64,000 nucleotides of DNA from Geosiphon pyriformis (taxonomy: Eukaryota; Glomeromycota; Glomeromycetes; Archaeosporales; Geosiphonaceae). The notes under the pieces were generated by a model. That model made no database searches and was not told where the DNA came from. It saw nothing but the letters and a program-made list of their open reading frames with translations. The stretch is taken from contig JAAOMT010000672.1 in the NCBI GenBank assembly GCA_016748015.1, positions 381,094 to 445,093 of the forward strand, written 5' to 3'. Below, one piece after another: positions 22,563 to 34,702 of this stretch (positions are counted from its first letter, which is position 1; each line of letters begins with the position of its first letter). The translations under genes and the position numbers were made by a program.

Positions 22563-22700
22563 TGAGTCCTTGATTGGGCTGAGTGTCTGATCACGTGTAG
22601 AAAATGCATGATTTACACCTATAATGTAATCCCTTCTGTGATATCATAGTTTAGATAATATTTGGGTCTCACTTGTTAAATAAATAAATAAAAAAAAAAA
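22563..22700 (+). other. 3' untranslated part and A-rich tail of the ORF1-only element
   Basis: A sequence with GATCACGTGTAGAAAATGCA ends in GTTAAATAAATAAATAAAAA, a typical LINE tail. A more decayed second copy of this 3' end is at 23,230-23,352. Confidence 0.65.
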
Positions 22701-24480
22701 GTTAATTTTTACAACAAAACAACTATATATTAATTAAAGAGCTTATAAATAAAATTTTTTTGTAAAAAAATTGATTTTTATTACAAAGTAACTATATAAG
22801 TAATTGGTATAAAATTGGCTATTTTATTATAAATCTAACAATATATACAGTCTTAAAGTATAAAAAAATATTTTAAAAAAAGAATTAGTTTATTAAAAAT
22901 TTATTAACTTTTATTAACAACAAAATTAATTATAAAATAGCATTAATAATATTAAGAAAAAAATAAAAAAACTTTTAATAATAATAGCTTATTATAATAA
23001 AATATAATTAATTTAATCTAAATTTATGATAACTTTAAAAAATAATAATTTAATATTTTATAATAACTTAATTTTTTTTGTTGTTTATGATTTGTTATTA
23101 TTGTTTTTTAATAGTATTATTAAATTGCTTAAAATTTGCTAAAATATTTGGTATTTGTTTTGATTTATACAAGCTGTGTATATTTTTTTCTAATATTAAT
23201 TATAATATTTGTGTTAAAATAAATTTATAATGTTGTTTTAATTGGCTTAATTGGCTGGTTATATGTAAAAAGTACATAATTTGTATCTAGTTTAGATTAT
23301 TTAATTGATTTATTATGTTAAATAATATTTGAATCTTATTTGTAAAAAAAAAACATAACAAAAATTTAAAAAAACTGGTTTTTAATTAATTTGGTTTTTT
23401 AGTTATTTAAGCAGCAATAAAATAAAAAATAAAATAAAAGTAATTTAATAATTAGTTTTTTATTAAATATTCTAAAACTTTTTTGAAGAAATTTAAAAAA
23501 AAAACTTTCAACCAAAAACAAAAAAAATGTTTTTAAATTAATAAAAGATTAATTAATTATTATTTTATTTAAAAAACATGTTTTTACAAAATATTATTAA
23601 GTAATTTCTATAATTGTAAATGCTTTATTAATGAAAATAAAAAAGTTGTAATTTTTTTATTTTAGCTTTAATTATAATTATAAAAATATAAAAAAAAGAG
23701 TTTTTTTGGTAATAAATTTATATATATATTATTATAAAACAATGTTTTATTTAACAAAAAATTTTTTAATAAGTTTTTCAATAAATTTTTTGTAATTAAT
23801 GTAAATATTAAATAATTAACAAAATAAAAAATAATATTAAGATTAAATAGCTTAATAATAGTTAAAAATTCAATTTAATAACTTTATATTATTGTTTTAT
23901 TTTATTTATATTTAATCAACATATATAATAATGTTTTTAATTAATAACAAAATAGTTTTTGAAAACACTAATAATAAAAATAAATTAAATAAAACTTTAA
24001 TAGACTATTATTTAAAATAATAAAAACTCGCTAATTAGATTAAATTAAAAGGCCAAGTAAAAATTTTCAAAAAGTATTTTCAATGTTAAATTTTAATCTA
24101 ATATATTAAAAATAGTTAAATATTTATTAAAAATAATTTAATAATAGTATTTAATAAGTTTTTTGCTTAATTAACATAATATCTTGTATTGATTTAATGT
24201 TAAACGAAAATGATTTTCCCAAATTTTTTTTAGTAAAAATATCTAAATAATTAATAATTAAAAATTAAATAAAATCTAAAATTTTAGAAATAAATTAGTC
24301 AATAATATTAAAAAAAAGGGATTTTTATAGTGTAAACACAATTGGTAAAAGCAGAAATTGACTGAAATATTAAGAGATTTTTAGTTTAAGCTAAAATAAC
24401 CAAGAATAAAAAAAGATTTGTCAATCAATTAAAAATTTGAATTTAAAGCTTAATTTTGTATTTAATTTCAAAAAAACAAG
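22701..24480. other. AT-rich decayed DNA between transposon and GC patch
   Basis: Low-complexity A/T sequence with no ORF of interest. The start (22,700-22,860) has reverse-oriented short A-T repeats (ACTATATAAGTAATTGG and similar) that resemble parts of 12,400-12,560. It contains the 3'-end copy at 23,230. Confidence 0.5.
23230..23352 (+). repeat. second, decayed LINE 3' end
   Basis: TTATATGTAAAAAGTACATAATTTG, ATAATATTTGAATCTTATTTG and an A-run at the end correspond in order to CACGTGTAGAAAATGCATGATTT, ATAATATTTGGGTCTCACTTG and the A-tail at 22,594-22,700 (only short pieces are quoted here). Confidence 0.6.
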
Positions 24481-24556
24481 TTGAAAATGGTGAAATCAAA
24501 ATCAAATAATCAGTATAAATAATGTTGTTTGGCATACGTCAGTAGATCCAAAATCT

Positions 24557-24826
24557 TGTAAAATCTTTAGAATTTGACAAAGTTATAATGTGACTACAAA
24601 AAAAAACCGTTTCCACGGACAAGAAAAATTCCGCTTGGTCGCTACTTTCGTTTCTTCATTACAGAAAAGGAGTCGAAATTTCACATACGACAAAGCAAAG
24701 GAGCATCGGCTGTACAAGAGTGCTCTGGATTTGTTATCTGAAGACGATCATGCTCGAAGATGTCTTCTTAATTATGAAGCTAAGTATTACCACTTGAAGT
24801 ATGAGGTGGGCGGGTTCAAGGACTAG
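24557..24826 (+). pseudogene. unrecognised coding fragment
   Basis: An open frame follows a TGA at about 24,578 and ends at TAG 24,824-24,826. It has no in-frame ATG; the codon at 24,590 is GTG, so this is a fragment or an internal/last exon. The product is basic and contains F-T-Y-D-K-A-K-E-H-R-L-Y and L-L-N-Y-E-A-K-Y-Y-H-L-K-Y-E-V. Codon use and GC are well above the flanks, which favours real coding origin. I do not recognise a family. Confidence 0.35.
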
Positions 24827-24879
24827 AATACGTTCCGGTCCCGGGACAATTACGTGACGTATTGACAACCCTCGAGTAG

Positions 24880-25080
24880 CCTACTGACTTCGTCTTGGCG
24901 GGTGAGAGTGGACTTCGTCTTCCCTCGGGCGTTCTTGAATAGACTTATGTTATTGCCATAACGCAACTTGATGGCTTCGTCCTGTTAGGTTGTCAGACCT
25001 CGTCTCGTGTTATGGTCTGCTCCCTTAATTTTTGTATTTTGGAGGATATCAGATTGGGTTCAAAAATTTTATCTTCTTCG
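24880..25080 (+). repeat. cluster of degenerate TTCGTC motifs
   Basis: GACTTCGTCTTGGCGGG, GACTTCGTCTTCCCTCGGG, GGCTTCGTCCTGTTAGG, GACCTCGTCTCGTG and TCTTCTTCGTACAC occur within 200 bp. It is GC-rich (CpG kept) in an AT-rich context. It may be the non-coding end of a repeat family together with the fragment before it. Confidence 0.45.
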
Positions 25081-25218
25081 TACACTAATGTTTATTTTTC
25101 TGATTAAAAAGAATGAGCGAACTTCCACATGGGTAGAAGTTTTTTGGAGCTCGATCAACGAAAATCTACGATATTGAAATCAAAAGCGTGGAGGTTAGTT
25201 TCGTAACTTTTTTTGTCT

Positions 25219-25386
25219 TGTGCGGTTATAACATGCACTGGCGTTGTCAATAAAATGGCAGTCATGCGATCTCAAAGGAACATCTATGCTAGTGATCGTT
25301 GCGGTTTTGGCTTTCTGAGCCAACATTTTGGGGGCATTTAAAACCTTGTGCGTTATAATATGCCCTGACGTTGTCAATAAAATAGC
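25219..25386 (+). repeat. two copies of a 40-bp direct repeat, 128 bp apart
   Basis: 25,219-25,259 and 25,347-25,386 share TGTGCG-TTATAA-ATGC, then CGTTGTCAATAAAAT. Weaker similarity continues beyond (ATGCGATCT versus TTGTGATCT), so these are probably two units of a 128-bp tandem duplication. Confidence 0.6.
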
Positions 25387-25473
25387 TTTATTGTGATCTT
25401 CGATTGCGAATTTTGCCAAACAAAGAAATTACTGGTTTTTTTTCATTACGAATAGAACAATTATGACCTGACC

Positions 25474-26600
25474 GTGGCCACCGAGGTGACCCAGCAGATG
25501 ACGACATGTGTAAAATCTACCACGGGCAGAGTTGCAAAGCGTTATTCAGACAGCCTTGAACCAAATTCTTCGAAACGCTTAGCAAGGGTTGGCATGTGCT
25601 ATCACATGTATTCAAAATATGCGATTTTTTGCTTAACAAGTTCACTTTCCTTCTGGATACCCAGGACTCAACCAGTGAACCGATAGAAGACACTGCTAAT
25701 AACCCGTTTTTGGTATTTGATAAGGATGAGGTGGTGAAAAAGCATGACAGTAATGCCGCAACGAAGTGAGTTACCTTCTGTTTCATTTAGGCTAAGATCA
25801 TGTTAGAGAAGCTGATTGCAATGTTGGATATACGACTGGGGAATATTTGCTTCCTCTAACAATAAAGGCAGACTCTGGACCCTACATTACAACAGTATTC
25901 AGGTGTCATGCAGCAATGGAAAATGCTGCGAGATGACAACAGTCCAGCAGAAAGAGCCTTTAATTTCTGGTTCGGGAGGTAATGATAATCCGCTTCATGA
26001 AAACAATATTTCCTTCATATTGGTTCAAGTTAGGGACATTGCCCAAAAATACCCGCAATCTTGACATGTAATTTTGACATCATTGCCTTTCCATCACGTA
26101 GTGCTCGAAACAGAGTTCATCTATCTATGATAAAAAATATTTTGAATACTCTAAAACGAGATTGAAGGCACGATAACGAAGGAGGAATTTTTCTAATCCA
26201 GTTCGATATTTTCTACCAATCTATGCATCTTTGTCTTTCACGTATCAATGGATAAACGTAGACTTGTTATCGCATTCGCGTCTGAGCCCATGGTTATCGG
26301 GCAGCTGCAGGCATTATGAATGATTCAAAATACCTCTAAAAAAGTTCCTTGAATAGCACTAAGAGAAGGAGCAGTTGAAGCAGGATTGGGATCATGTGTT
26401 AAGTAGCAAAGCGACCAGTACTACAAATGAAAACAAGTATCTGTCTCTGCTTAAGCTACATTAGCCAAGAGTTTTTCTTTGTAGTCTGTCGATTAAAGTT
26501 CATTCTCAATGTTTGTTAAACACCAGGGTGAGAGCCAATATATTTAAGGTCTTCGAAGTATAGGAGCGTTTCACCCATTGGGAAATATCGCTCTACGATT
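25474..26600 (+). pseudogene. decayed coding region of unknown family
   Basis: Coding-like stretches in shifting frames: from 25,474 (V-T-Q-Q-M-T-T-C-V), then after a frameshift near 25,585 a stretch with F-L-L-N-K-F-T-F-L-L-D-T-Q-D to a TGA at 25,768, then D-H-V-R-E-A-D-C-N-V-G-Y-T-T-G-E-Y (about 25,797-25,847), and another near 26,341-26,630 with L-K-Q-D-W-D-H-V-L-S and R-F-T-H-W-E-I-S. Several stops interrupt them and no intron set repairs all of them. GC and CpG use are above the surroundings. A transposase or a lost host gene are both possible. Confidence 0.35.
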
Positions 26601-26913
26601 TTTTTGAAAATCAACCCTTGATTGTATTACCTTAATAAATCCATGTGCCCGAAATGCTAAAATTTTTTCGTTTCAATTGAACCAGAAAAACGAATATTTT
26701 AATCATATCGATCGATAAAAATTGCACAACTGGCCAGTGGGCCTTCAAACTCTGAAGCCAAGATTTTCTACTATAGATCTTGGGCGCAAAATTATAATAA
26801 ATGAACGCTGATTTTTTTTTATTGTGGAATTTTACATCTATTAACGAGATTGAATGACTTGTCACCAATTTTCTATTAACCTCCGCATATTTATTTGATT
26901 TGGTTCCCATTTT

Positions 26914-29900
26914 TTATGCTACCGGGCCTTCCCAGAAAAGTTGGGTTTGAACAATTTGAACAAAAGGTTCCTGCAAACAAGGTAACACCTGCAACTCTGG
27001 CACTGGTGGCATTTTGAGTTTACCATGACTATAATTGACCATTCGAGTGTGCGTTCCACTATTACCATCAAATGATGAGCTAGATGAGCTACGAATACTC
27101 GAACTATCGCTGTCATCAGCATTTAGTTTAATGGTATCTTCTACACCCTTTTCGTCTTCAAAATCTTCATCGTTAGTTAAAGTTACTTCTTCAAAATTTT
27201 CTGGTACCTCAGACATACTTTCTAACTCCTTGTTCATTATTTTCATGATTGCTGAGTTGCTATCGTCAATGGTACTATCTTGTCCTCCCATGAAGTTCTT
27301 TAAATAATCCAAATGACGCTTTTTGCGTAGTGTGTGCCACTCCATTAATCTTTCCAAATCCGTAAACAATTGGGTGTGAGCATCTTCAGTCTTCAGATGC
27401 TGGTTCACTAAATTGTCCAAATTTAATTTCTCATTTGGGCCTTTGCGTAAAAAGTCAATAATGTTTTGCATCCAGTCAAGTATCGACGCAAATAGACTTG
27501 TGGAGTCATGGGAGTAGATTGAGTGAACGAAAGCGTAGAATGGTTGCATATGCCGATGTACAAGTGAGATGAAAGTCTGAACAATTGATTGAACCGGATC
27601 AATTTCCATGAGTTCTTTTTTCTCGGCTTCCTCTACAACTTTGATCAAATCATCAACAAAATTTGATAAATCTGGTAGTGAATCTCCAATGTTCGCGGCC
27701 TTGTATATTCGAGCCAGAGGTTCGTAAAATATGGTGATGATATCTTTGAGCAAGTTGCCCGTTACACCTTGAAATACAACTTCAATCATCATTTCCTTAT
27801 CCCTTTGTCGAACATAAAGTAAGTAGAGTTTCTTGAGGATATCCAAATTATTACGCCTGCAGCCCTTATCAACTTTCAAGGATTCCAATATAGTAGTTAT
27901 ATATTCCGCTTGTAATTGCGGTTCAAGTGCATCGGTATGCAAAATTGCCCGAACTAATGTCCTTATGCCTATTAAATAAAATTTTGACACCTTAAAATAT
28001 CTGGGAATTTAAAAAATCTCACGTGTGATTAGATGAAATTTACTCGGGCTACCTTCATCATCCGCCTCCTTTCTGATCACTTGTTGAATGTCTTCCGCTG
28101 CATAAACAAAATTTCTAATTTTTTGACAAACCTTTTCCTCGTTGATTTTTGTTTTCAATTCAATAATTTCTTTTTGAAGTTCCTTAATTTCTTCATTGAA
28201 ATTGACAGAGAGCATTCTACCATAGAAAAGTATAAAAAACTCAATATACTATAGAATATTATTAGGTAAAGCTCACAAGAATTTTTACATACCTTTGTAC
28301 CAAGCTGGTGCTTCCAAAAGGTTGGGCTAAAAATAAATTCAGGAATGCTTTCATTAAAGCCATAGGGTTTGATATTTTTAGGATCCCACGAAGTGTTTTG
28401 TAAGGCATAAGGCCGTGAATACGTTTCAACTGGGTAAATGTGTCAGTGCTATTATCTGAACCGATAAACAAATGATATAATGTTGAAGCGAAGCTAGTTT
28501 ATAGGGAATGAATATATTTTGATGGATTAAGGCCAGTTAATTTGCTTTGAAATGAGATGATTCGAACAATCGCACCCACCTTATTTCGCCCCATTCAATT
28601 AGCTTTTGATAAGATATAGGTAGTTCAGATATCTGGGAAGTTTCTTTCATCGTTTCAGCCAGCTTTGAAAGTCCACCTATTCGCGTCGAAAAAGATCAGG
28701 CATAATATATATAAAATCCTTGATGATTTGAGTTTAAGACTTTTAAAACTTTTGAATACCTTGTTCTAATAGCCCTTTTTTAAATGCTTCAACTTGTTCC
28801 TCCAATTCTTTAGCCATTTTTGCTGCCTCTACATTAAAATAGCTTTGCCGTTCCATTCTGAGCTCGTCAAGCTTTAGCCGCTTTTCAATATCTTTCTGTT
28901 CCTCTGCCGTCAATTCGACAGGGTTTTGCGTCAAGAATGCTTTGACATGTTTGTTTTTGGAGACTGCCGGAATAGACAGTAGGGCTCGCAAATACGCACG
29001 CAAATTCAATCGATTTTTTTCACAAAATAGGGATAATTTTCGGTCATTGATCTTATTTGGTACAGATGGAATATCAAGGTCGGGAAATTCTTCTTTGAGC
29101 TATATAGCGAGAATTAAGAAATTATCTAAGTGAGATTAAAATTTAAGTTATGAATGAAATATCTGGTACGGAAAGTACAAAACCTCATATTGATGAGAGT
29201 ACCTTTGTAGCAAGGGCCCGAAACTGTTTATGTCGTCGCATGATAGCTATTATTTTATCACTGTTTTGTTGTCGTGTATGAATGACATACGCCTTTTAGC
29301 AAAGATTCGAAGTTGAGAATATGGTATTACATAAATAAGTTAATTGAACTTATAAATTCAACTATAAGATCCTTACCACATGAATGTTGTCACGCAAATG
29401 CCGCTTCTCCACAATAGTTTTCACAGTGACAATGTTAAACTCCCAGCCATTCACAACCAAATTTTGAAACGTTTTGGGCTCTTTTATTTGATCCTCAATT
29501 TGTTCGTTTTCATGGTCGAAATCAACTATAATGCTTTCATCCTTTCCAGCTGTTGTCTTCAACGCAGCATTTAATAATAATGTTAAATTCGTAACAATTC
29601 TCACTGTCATTTGTCGCCTTTTTGTAGTTTCTTCTCGGGATGATGTTCCACTAATATTTTTAGCATGGAATTCATGCAAGAATTCTTGAACTTTTTTCCA
29701 GAATTCTTGTTGAGTATTAGAGAGAAACGGGAAGGTAGTCACAAAGCGAGAGAAAATGAATTTTAAAAAAGGAGTTTCTGTTGAGGAAAGAGATTCGGAA
29801 AAATTATTTTTTTCTTCCTCAGAAAGGAGATTGGGTTTTGATAAAGATAAAAGCCCCAAATTTGACAATGAGTTTGGTTTCCGCAAAATTGCAAGCTCTT

Positions 29901-30048
29901 TTTGAATTTGACGCGTTATCAACTCTTTTTTCAAGTAGTGTGCTTGAAGTGGTGTTAATTGTGAGCTAGCCTAGAAAAAAATGTAAATAGGATATTTTCA
30001 AAATCTGTGAATCTTAAACGCAATAAATGCAACATTAATATTTACCAT
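26914..30048 (-). CDS. PXB-PX-DUF3818 lipid-binding protein, eight exons, 847 aa
   Basis: Fungal PX-domain protein of the YPR097W type, expected to bind phosphoinositides on membranes. Exons (- strand): 30,048-30,046; 29,970-29,377; 29,292-29,203; 29,099-28,760; 28,676-28,580; 28,493-28,293; 28,216-28,053; 27,968-26,914. All seven introns are GT-AG, 75-103 nt, and join in one frame to a TAA at 26,914. The N-terminal PXB domain starts S-S-Q-L-T-P-L-Q (residues about 4-150). The PX domain spans exons 2-4 (about 174-275) with M-R-R-H-K-Q-F-R in place of the R-R-Y/F-x-E-F signature. DUF3818 follows with F-I-G-S-D-N-S and M-P-Y-K-T-L-R-G-I-L-K-I-S-N-P (about 380-420). The end has an acidic and poly-Ser stretch. 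The start is the only in-frame ATG: upstream the frame meets a TAG at about 30,127. Exon 1 codes only Met. Confidence 0.9.
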
Positions 30049-30145
30049 ATTAGATGGTGAAAAAGGTGAAGAATGTGAGGCAATAGGTTCAAAGTTCCAG
30101 AATTGAAAAATGTAAATTTGCAAAGGCTAGATTTTTTCCATCAGG

Positions 30146-30155
30146 TATATATAAT
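30146..30155 (-). promoter_or_regulatory. possible TATA box of the PX gene
   Basis: TATATATA on either strand, about 100 bases before the ATG at 30,048. In so AT-rich a region this can be chance. Confidence 0.25.
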
Positions 30156-31840
30156 TTTTGAATAATGATACAAGCATGATTACCCCACATATCGCTCGTT
30201 TCTTGGCTTGTTTGTGTGTGTGAATTGATTGATAATCATTTATATTTTCATGTTTTCCCGCCCCCGTTATCCAAATGATCCAAGTATGATGACTGGTATT
30301 GATATTATGAATTTGGTGCGGTATGATGATTTAAAAAGCCAAGACAAAGATGATCGACCAAATTAAAAAATGAGGTTTCTTGAAATTCAAAGTCACCAAT
30401 GTATCCAAAAATAGATTTCTAATAATACCGGGAAAAGCTTGTTCAGACTGTGACATCATTATTTGTTATTGTTGACATCAATTTCAGGAAACTGCCTATT
30501 AATAATAATACCCACAATTTCTCAAAACGCTCTAGCGCAAAAGAAAAAAGAGGATCTCGAGCGACAAAGCAGCTCCTCTCTCGATTTACATTTACAAATT
30601 CCTTGGGTCAGGTATCAATTTCAAACGAACGAGACATAAAACCCTATTGAACGAACAAGCTGCGGAATGATCTCGGAAGTTTGTGGTATGGTTAGTATTG
30701 ACTATTATCAATGACGAGATTTGTGTTTGATTGCAGAAGAAACATGAAATTCATTTTATTTAAAACTTAGTTGAAAGCAAAATAAAAGTCAATTATAAAA
30801 ATCACTTTCTAAATTGTGAATATTGAGAATTAATGCAATTTTATGAATTCTATTTTCGTCAACGATTTGTAATTATAATGAATTCTACGTTGAAATCTTG
30901 TGTTTAATAAATATTTAAGAGGATTTTAATTATTTTCCTCAAAAAGATTACCCGAGTTTTCAAAACAAAAATTTTATTTCCCACTATAATTAAGTTTATG
31001 AATATAGCCAATCGGTTCTCAACTTACACCTTTTTTCAGTGCTCATTACGGATTTAAGAGATTCCCGAACTGAGAACGTTATTAAATGAACTTAATAAGG
31101 CAAATTTTCTTAGCCATAGAAATAATCAATAAAAGTTTGAATCGATATTTTTGCGAGAACGATAATTAAAAGTTTAAAAATTCACAATTATCATTCAATC
31201 AAAAAATGTCTTTAAAAAAAAGATTGTTCTGGAAAATGCGACAGATTTTTTTAAATTTTAGTTTTAAATTTAGGAAGTTAAGCAAAAACAAATCCTTGCT
31301 GCGGTTAACAGGAAATTTTCAAATTAGCCCCTATGTGTGCTCCAATTAATAATTGATCCTTTATTAATAATACATTAAGGTAACGATGATGAATTAATGG
31401 GATATCGTTAACTAAAATTATTTTACCAGGAGGTTTAAGATATATTATCTATTAATAAACATTGGGAGCATGCTTATTTTTACATATTTTGCAATACTTT
31501 TGATTGAGTATTTAGCTTCACATTTTTCCTTAAATCATTTCTTTACTTCATGAAAATAATTGGTTTTAAACTAATTGAAATGATTAAACTCTGCGAAACC
31601 CAAGCTAATGGTTCTTTTCATTTGATCCTGGCGTCCATGAAAGCATTTTCCGGACAGTTTTTTATGTAATTTTCTTGACTTGGGATTCACTAATCCCAAC
31701 ACTTTGAAGATGAGTTGGCAATAAAAATAAGGCTTTTTTTTGTAACCCAAGACTTTTGGATTAAATAAAATAGGTATTTATTAATCCAAAAAAACAAGTA
31801 CAAGTACAGATAGCATTGTAATTAAAAACCTAGAATTCTT
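30156..31840. other. intergenic region upstream of the PX gene
   Basis: Moderately AT-rich unique-looking sequence. A 66-codon open stretch at 30,450-30,650 is basic and Ser-rich without any recognised motif; I do not call it a gene. No RNA gene or repeat was found. Confidence 0.5.
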
Positions 31841-33150
31841 AAAATTTTGCAATTATAATTATATTTTATCTCTTAGTCTTGTAGATCTTATATCCACAAT
31901 TAAAGCAATTAATTTTTTTTCTAATATAACTAAAAAAGCAACTTAGATAATTCTTTTAATATAAAAACAGCTAGAAAAAATGGTTTCAAGATATTTTTCT
32001 TAAATAATATAGATTTAAAGTAGCTTTTGGTTATTTTAAAAGCATCATTTTCTTTTTTAACTAAAAAATTTTTTTAAAATTATTTAAATTATCAGTTTTA
32101 TATTTTTTAAGAATTTAAAATCTATTATTATTATTATTATTTTAGAACCAGTTTCTTTTTTTTAAAAAAAAATAAACCTTTAATTTTTTTACTTATTTTT
32201 GGTTTTTTATGAATTCTATTTTGCCAAGTTTAATTATACTAATTAAATTAAATTTAGCTATAAACAATAAAATCTATTTTAATTAGATAACAACAGCAAC
32301 AATATATTTGTTAAAATAAATACAAATTAGTATTTAGCTGTACTGTTTAATATAATTATTTTTAGTAATTATTTTTTATCAAAAAAACAAAACAAATTAT
32401 GCTTTAATATGTACTTTTCTTTAATTAACAAATATTATTATATATTTTAAAAATTGAATTAATGTTATAAAAACTAAAACAACAATTTGTTACATCTTTT
32501 AATATTGTATTTGATAATTTATTACTAAATGTTAAAAAAAAGTTAAATAAATAATTTTTGTTTGGTATTTAATATTTTCTTAAAAATTAAATTAAATTAT
32601 GTAAAATCTGCATTAAAAAAAGGGTATTATTTTAAAAAATGTGATTAAAACCAAGTTAGTTAATTTTTTTTTAACTGTACAATTTATAAAGTTAATAATA
32701 TAATTGGCCAAATCTATAATCAAGCTTGTTTTTATTTTTTAGGTACTTTATTCTAATTATTGTCAAAAATATACAATTTTAACTTTTATAATACAAAAAA
32801 CCTCAATACTAAAAGTATTAAAGCCAATACATTGAAAAAAAAACCAGATTTGATAGCTGGTGCAGATAATGTTTGGATTTGTTAATAATATGACCAACAT
32901 AATTAATGTTTTTGTGAAATGTTTTGGAAATATAACAAGCAAGTTAAGAAAGTTTGAATAAGTTTTTTGAAGTTGAAAAAAATTGGAATAATTTTTTTAA
33001 AAAAAGAGCAGCAATTTAAATAGATTGAGTTTTAACCACTAAAAATTTTTGATTGCAATTATTATAATCAATGATAACTCTTAGTTTTTAAAAAAAATTT
33101 TATTGAAATTATAAAAATATTATTTAATTATATGGCAAGTTTAATTTTAA
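31841..33150. other. AT-saturated block, probably decayed repeat
   Basis: Composition shifts sharply to A/T with short TTA runs (32,127-32,150) and then back at about 33,150. It looks like the transposon remnants at 11-19 kb, but no domain or LTR could be aligned. Confidence 0.4.
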
Positions 33151-33365
33151 TTTTTTTAATCTGTCACTATACCTTTTCAAACGCAATAATTTAGATACAA
33201 TCTGCAAATGAGAGAAAAAAATAAAAAATATGAAGTTTTGCGATCGAGTATTAATTTATAGGTCACTCGACTGATAAAATGAATAATCTATTCAATAATG
33301 AATCCTTTATTTCCCAAGAGTTTGACATTTAGTAAATTGAAGGGTTATTAGTATTAAATTAAAAT

Positions 33366-33409
33366 TTTCTTTCACTTTCACTTTCACTTTTTCTTTTTCT
33401 TTTTCTTTT
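33366..33409 (+). repeat. pyrimidine tract (TTTCAC / TTTTTC repeats)
   Basis: Three CTTTCA-type units, then three TTTTTC units. Confidence 0.8.
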
Positions 33410-34655
33410 CATTCTCACTTATTTTTTAATATAGAATTCAGAAAATTAAAAAATTTTCTTAAAGGTTTTTGTCCTTCTCTTTTGAATGATAAAATTACAT
33501 TTTTATTTGAAATTTTTTAGATAGTGTATTTTAATTATGTTATGATTCACAGAAGTTTCGTCTACGTTTTCGTCTTAAATTATTTAAAAGAATTAAAAGT
33601 TTTTACCGAGAAAATTAAAACATAAACAAAAGTTAATGATATGATTAAATTAAACTTTATATTGATGCTTTTAGTTTCCCTTCCCATGACGAATTGTGAA
33701 ATCATTTTTTTTTTCATTTTTTTTTTTTCGAAATTTCTACGCACAATTTTTTTATTTCACACGCTTGACCCTATATTCCGTAGAAAAAAAAAAATGAAAA
33801 ATATATACATTGTATATAAATCAACCATTATACCTCCCAATAGGCGTTTTTTTTTAGAATACCATTGTTAAATGCATATCCATTTTTGGTAAAGAAGGGC
33901 ATTTGAAAACGGTGAGTTTTACAAAAAACTATAAATTGAGGAAAATAAGGTTCATTAATTATTTCGCCTAAAAATTTGAGTGTGATAAAAATAAAAATGT
34001 CAGGGCTTTGATCGTAACATTTGATTGCATAAATTCACATGAAATGTTTTATTTTGTATAAAATTCTCGTGTAATCATATAATATTAGGAAAAAGATGAA
34101 CAAACTACTAAAAAGATTCGAGATTAAGCAAGTAACAAAGACAAGACAAGAAAAGAAAAGAAAATGATGTTTTTCAAAATCCATTATTTTTAATATCATC
34201 TGTCAGACGATTTTTATTTGTCTGTGCGTGAAACTCTTTCCCTGTCATTGTTTTTTATTTTTAGGAGTATCGTGGGAATTTCATTCTTTTTTAATATTAT
34301 AAAAAAATATCATTTTCTTTACTTATTTTATTCATAGTAGAAAGAATGAAAAACATAATATTATAATTTCAAAAAAGGTTTTTACTTATAATGCCTATAC
34401 AATTTACTTTGGGATTCGCGATTTGATCTTTCCCATCGGAGGTTTTATCCCAATTTAGAATCGAAATCTCCGACATGGACTTTTTGATCCTCATTTTTAA
34501 TTTCGACTAATATTAAATCTTATTTTTTGGGAAACTTAATTCATAAATGATCTATGCCTTTCAAAAAGTTTCATCATTCCTCTCTCGAAGATCCAAGTAT
34601 TAATTAAAAGCTATTGAAAACCGTTGGGGGTGACAATCAATCAAAAATGTTGTTA

Positions 34656-34702
34656 TCTCTCTCTCTCTTTCTCTTTCTCTCTTCTCTCTTCTCTCTTCTC
34701 TC
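34656..34702 (+). repeat. CT-rich microsatellite
   Basis: TCTCTC runs interrupted by CTTT, later CTTCTCT units. Confidence 0.85.

Larger units (their letters stand above)
20144..22700 (+). mobile_element. LINE-derived element with ORF1 only
   Basis: A 5' leader with a monomer array (20,144-20,268), an A-rich spacer, a broken ORF1 (20,439-22,562), a short 3' untranslated part and an AAAT/A-rich tail at 22,677-22,700. There is no room for an endonuclease or RT. Either ORF2 was deleted, or it is a non-autonomous family that keeps only ORF1, as HAL1 does in mammals. G and C content is far above its surroundings, so it is younger than the old gypsy. Confidence 0.65.

Noticed and set aside
26632-26910. 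92-codon - strand ORF after the PX gene, as an extra exon
   Set aside because: The PX gene ends at a proper TAA after a family-like C-terminus, and this ORF shows no domain or codon bias.
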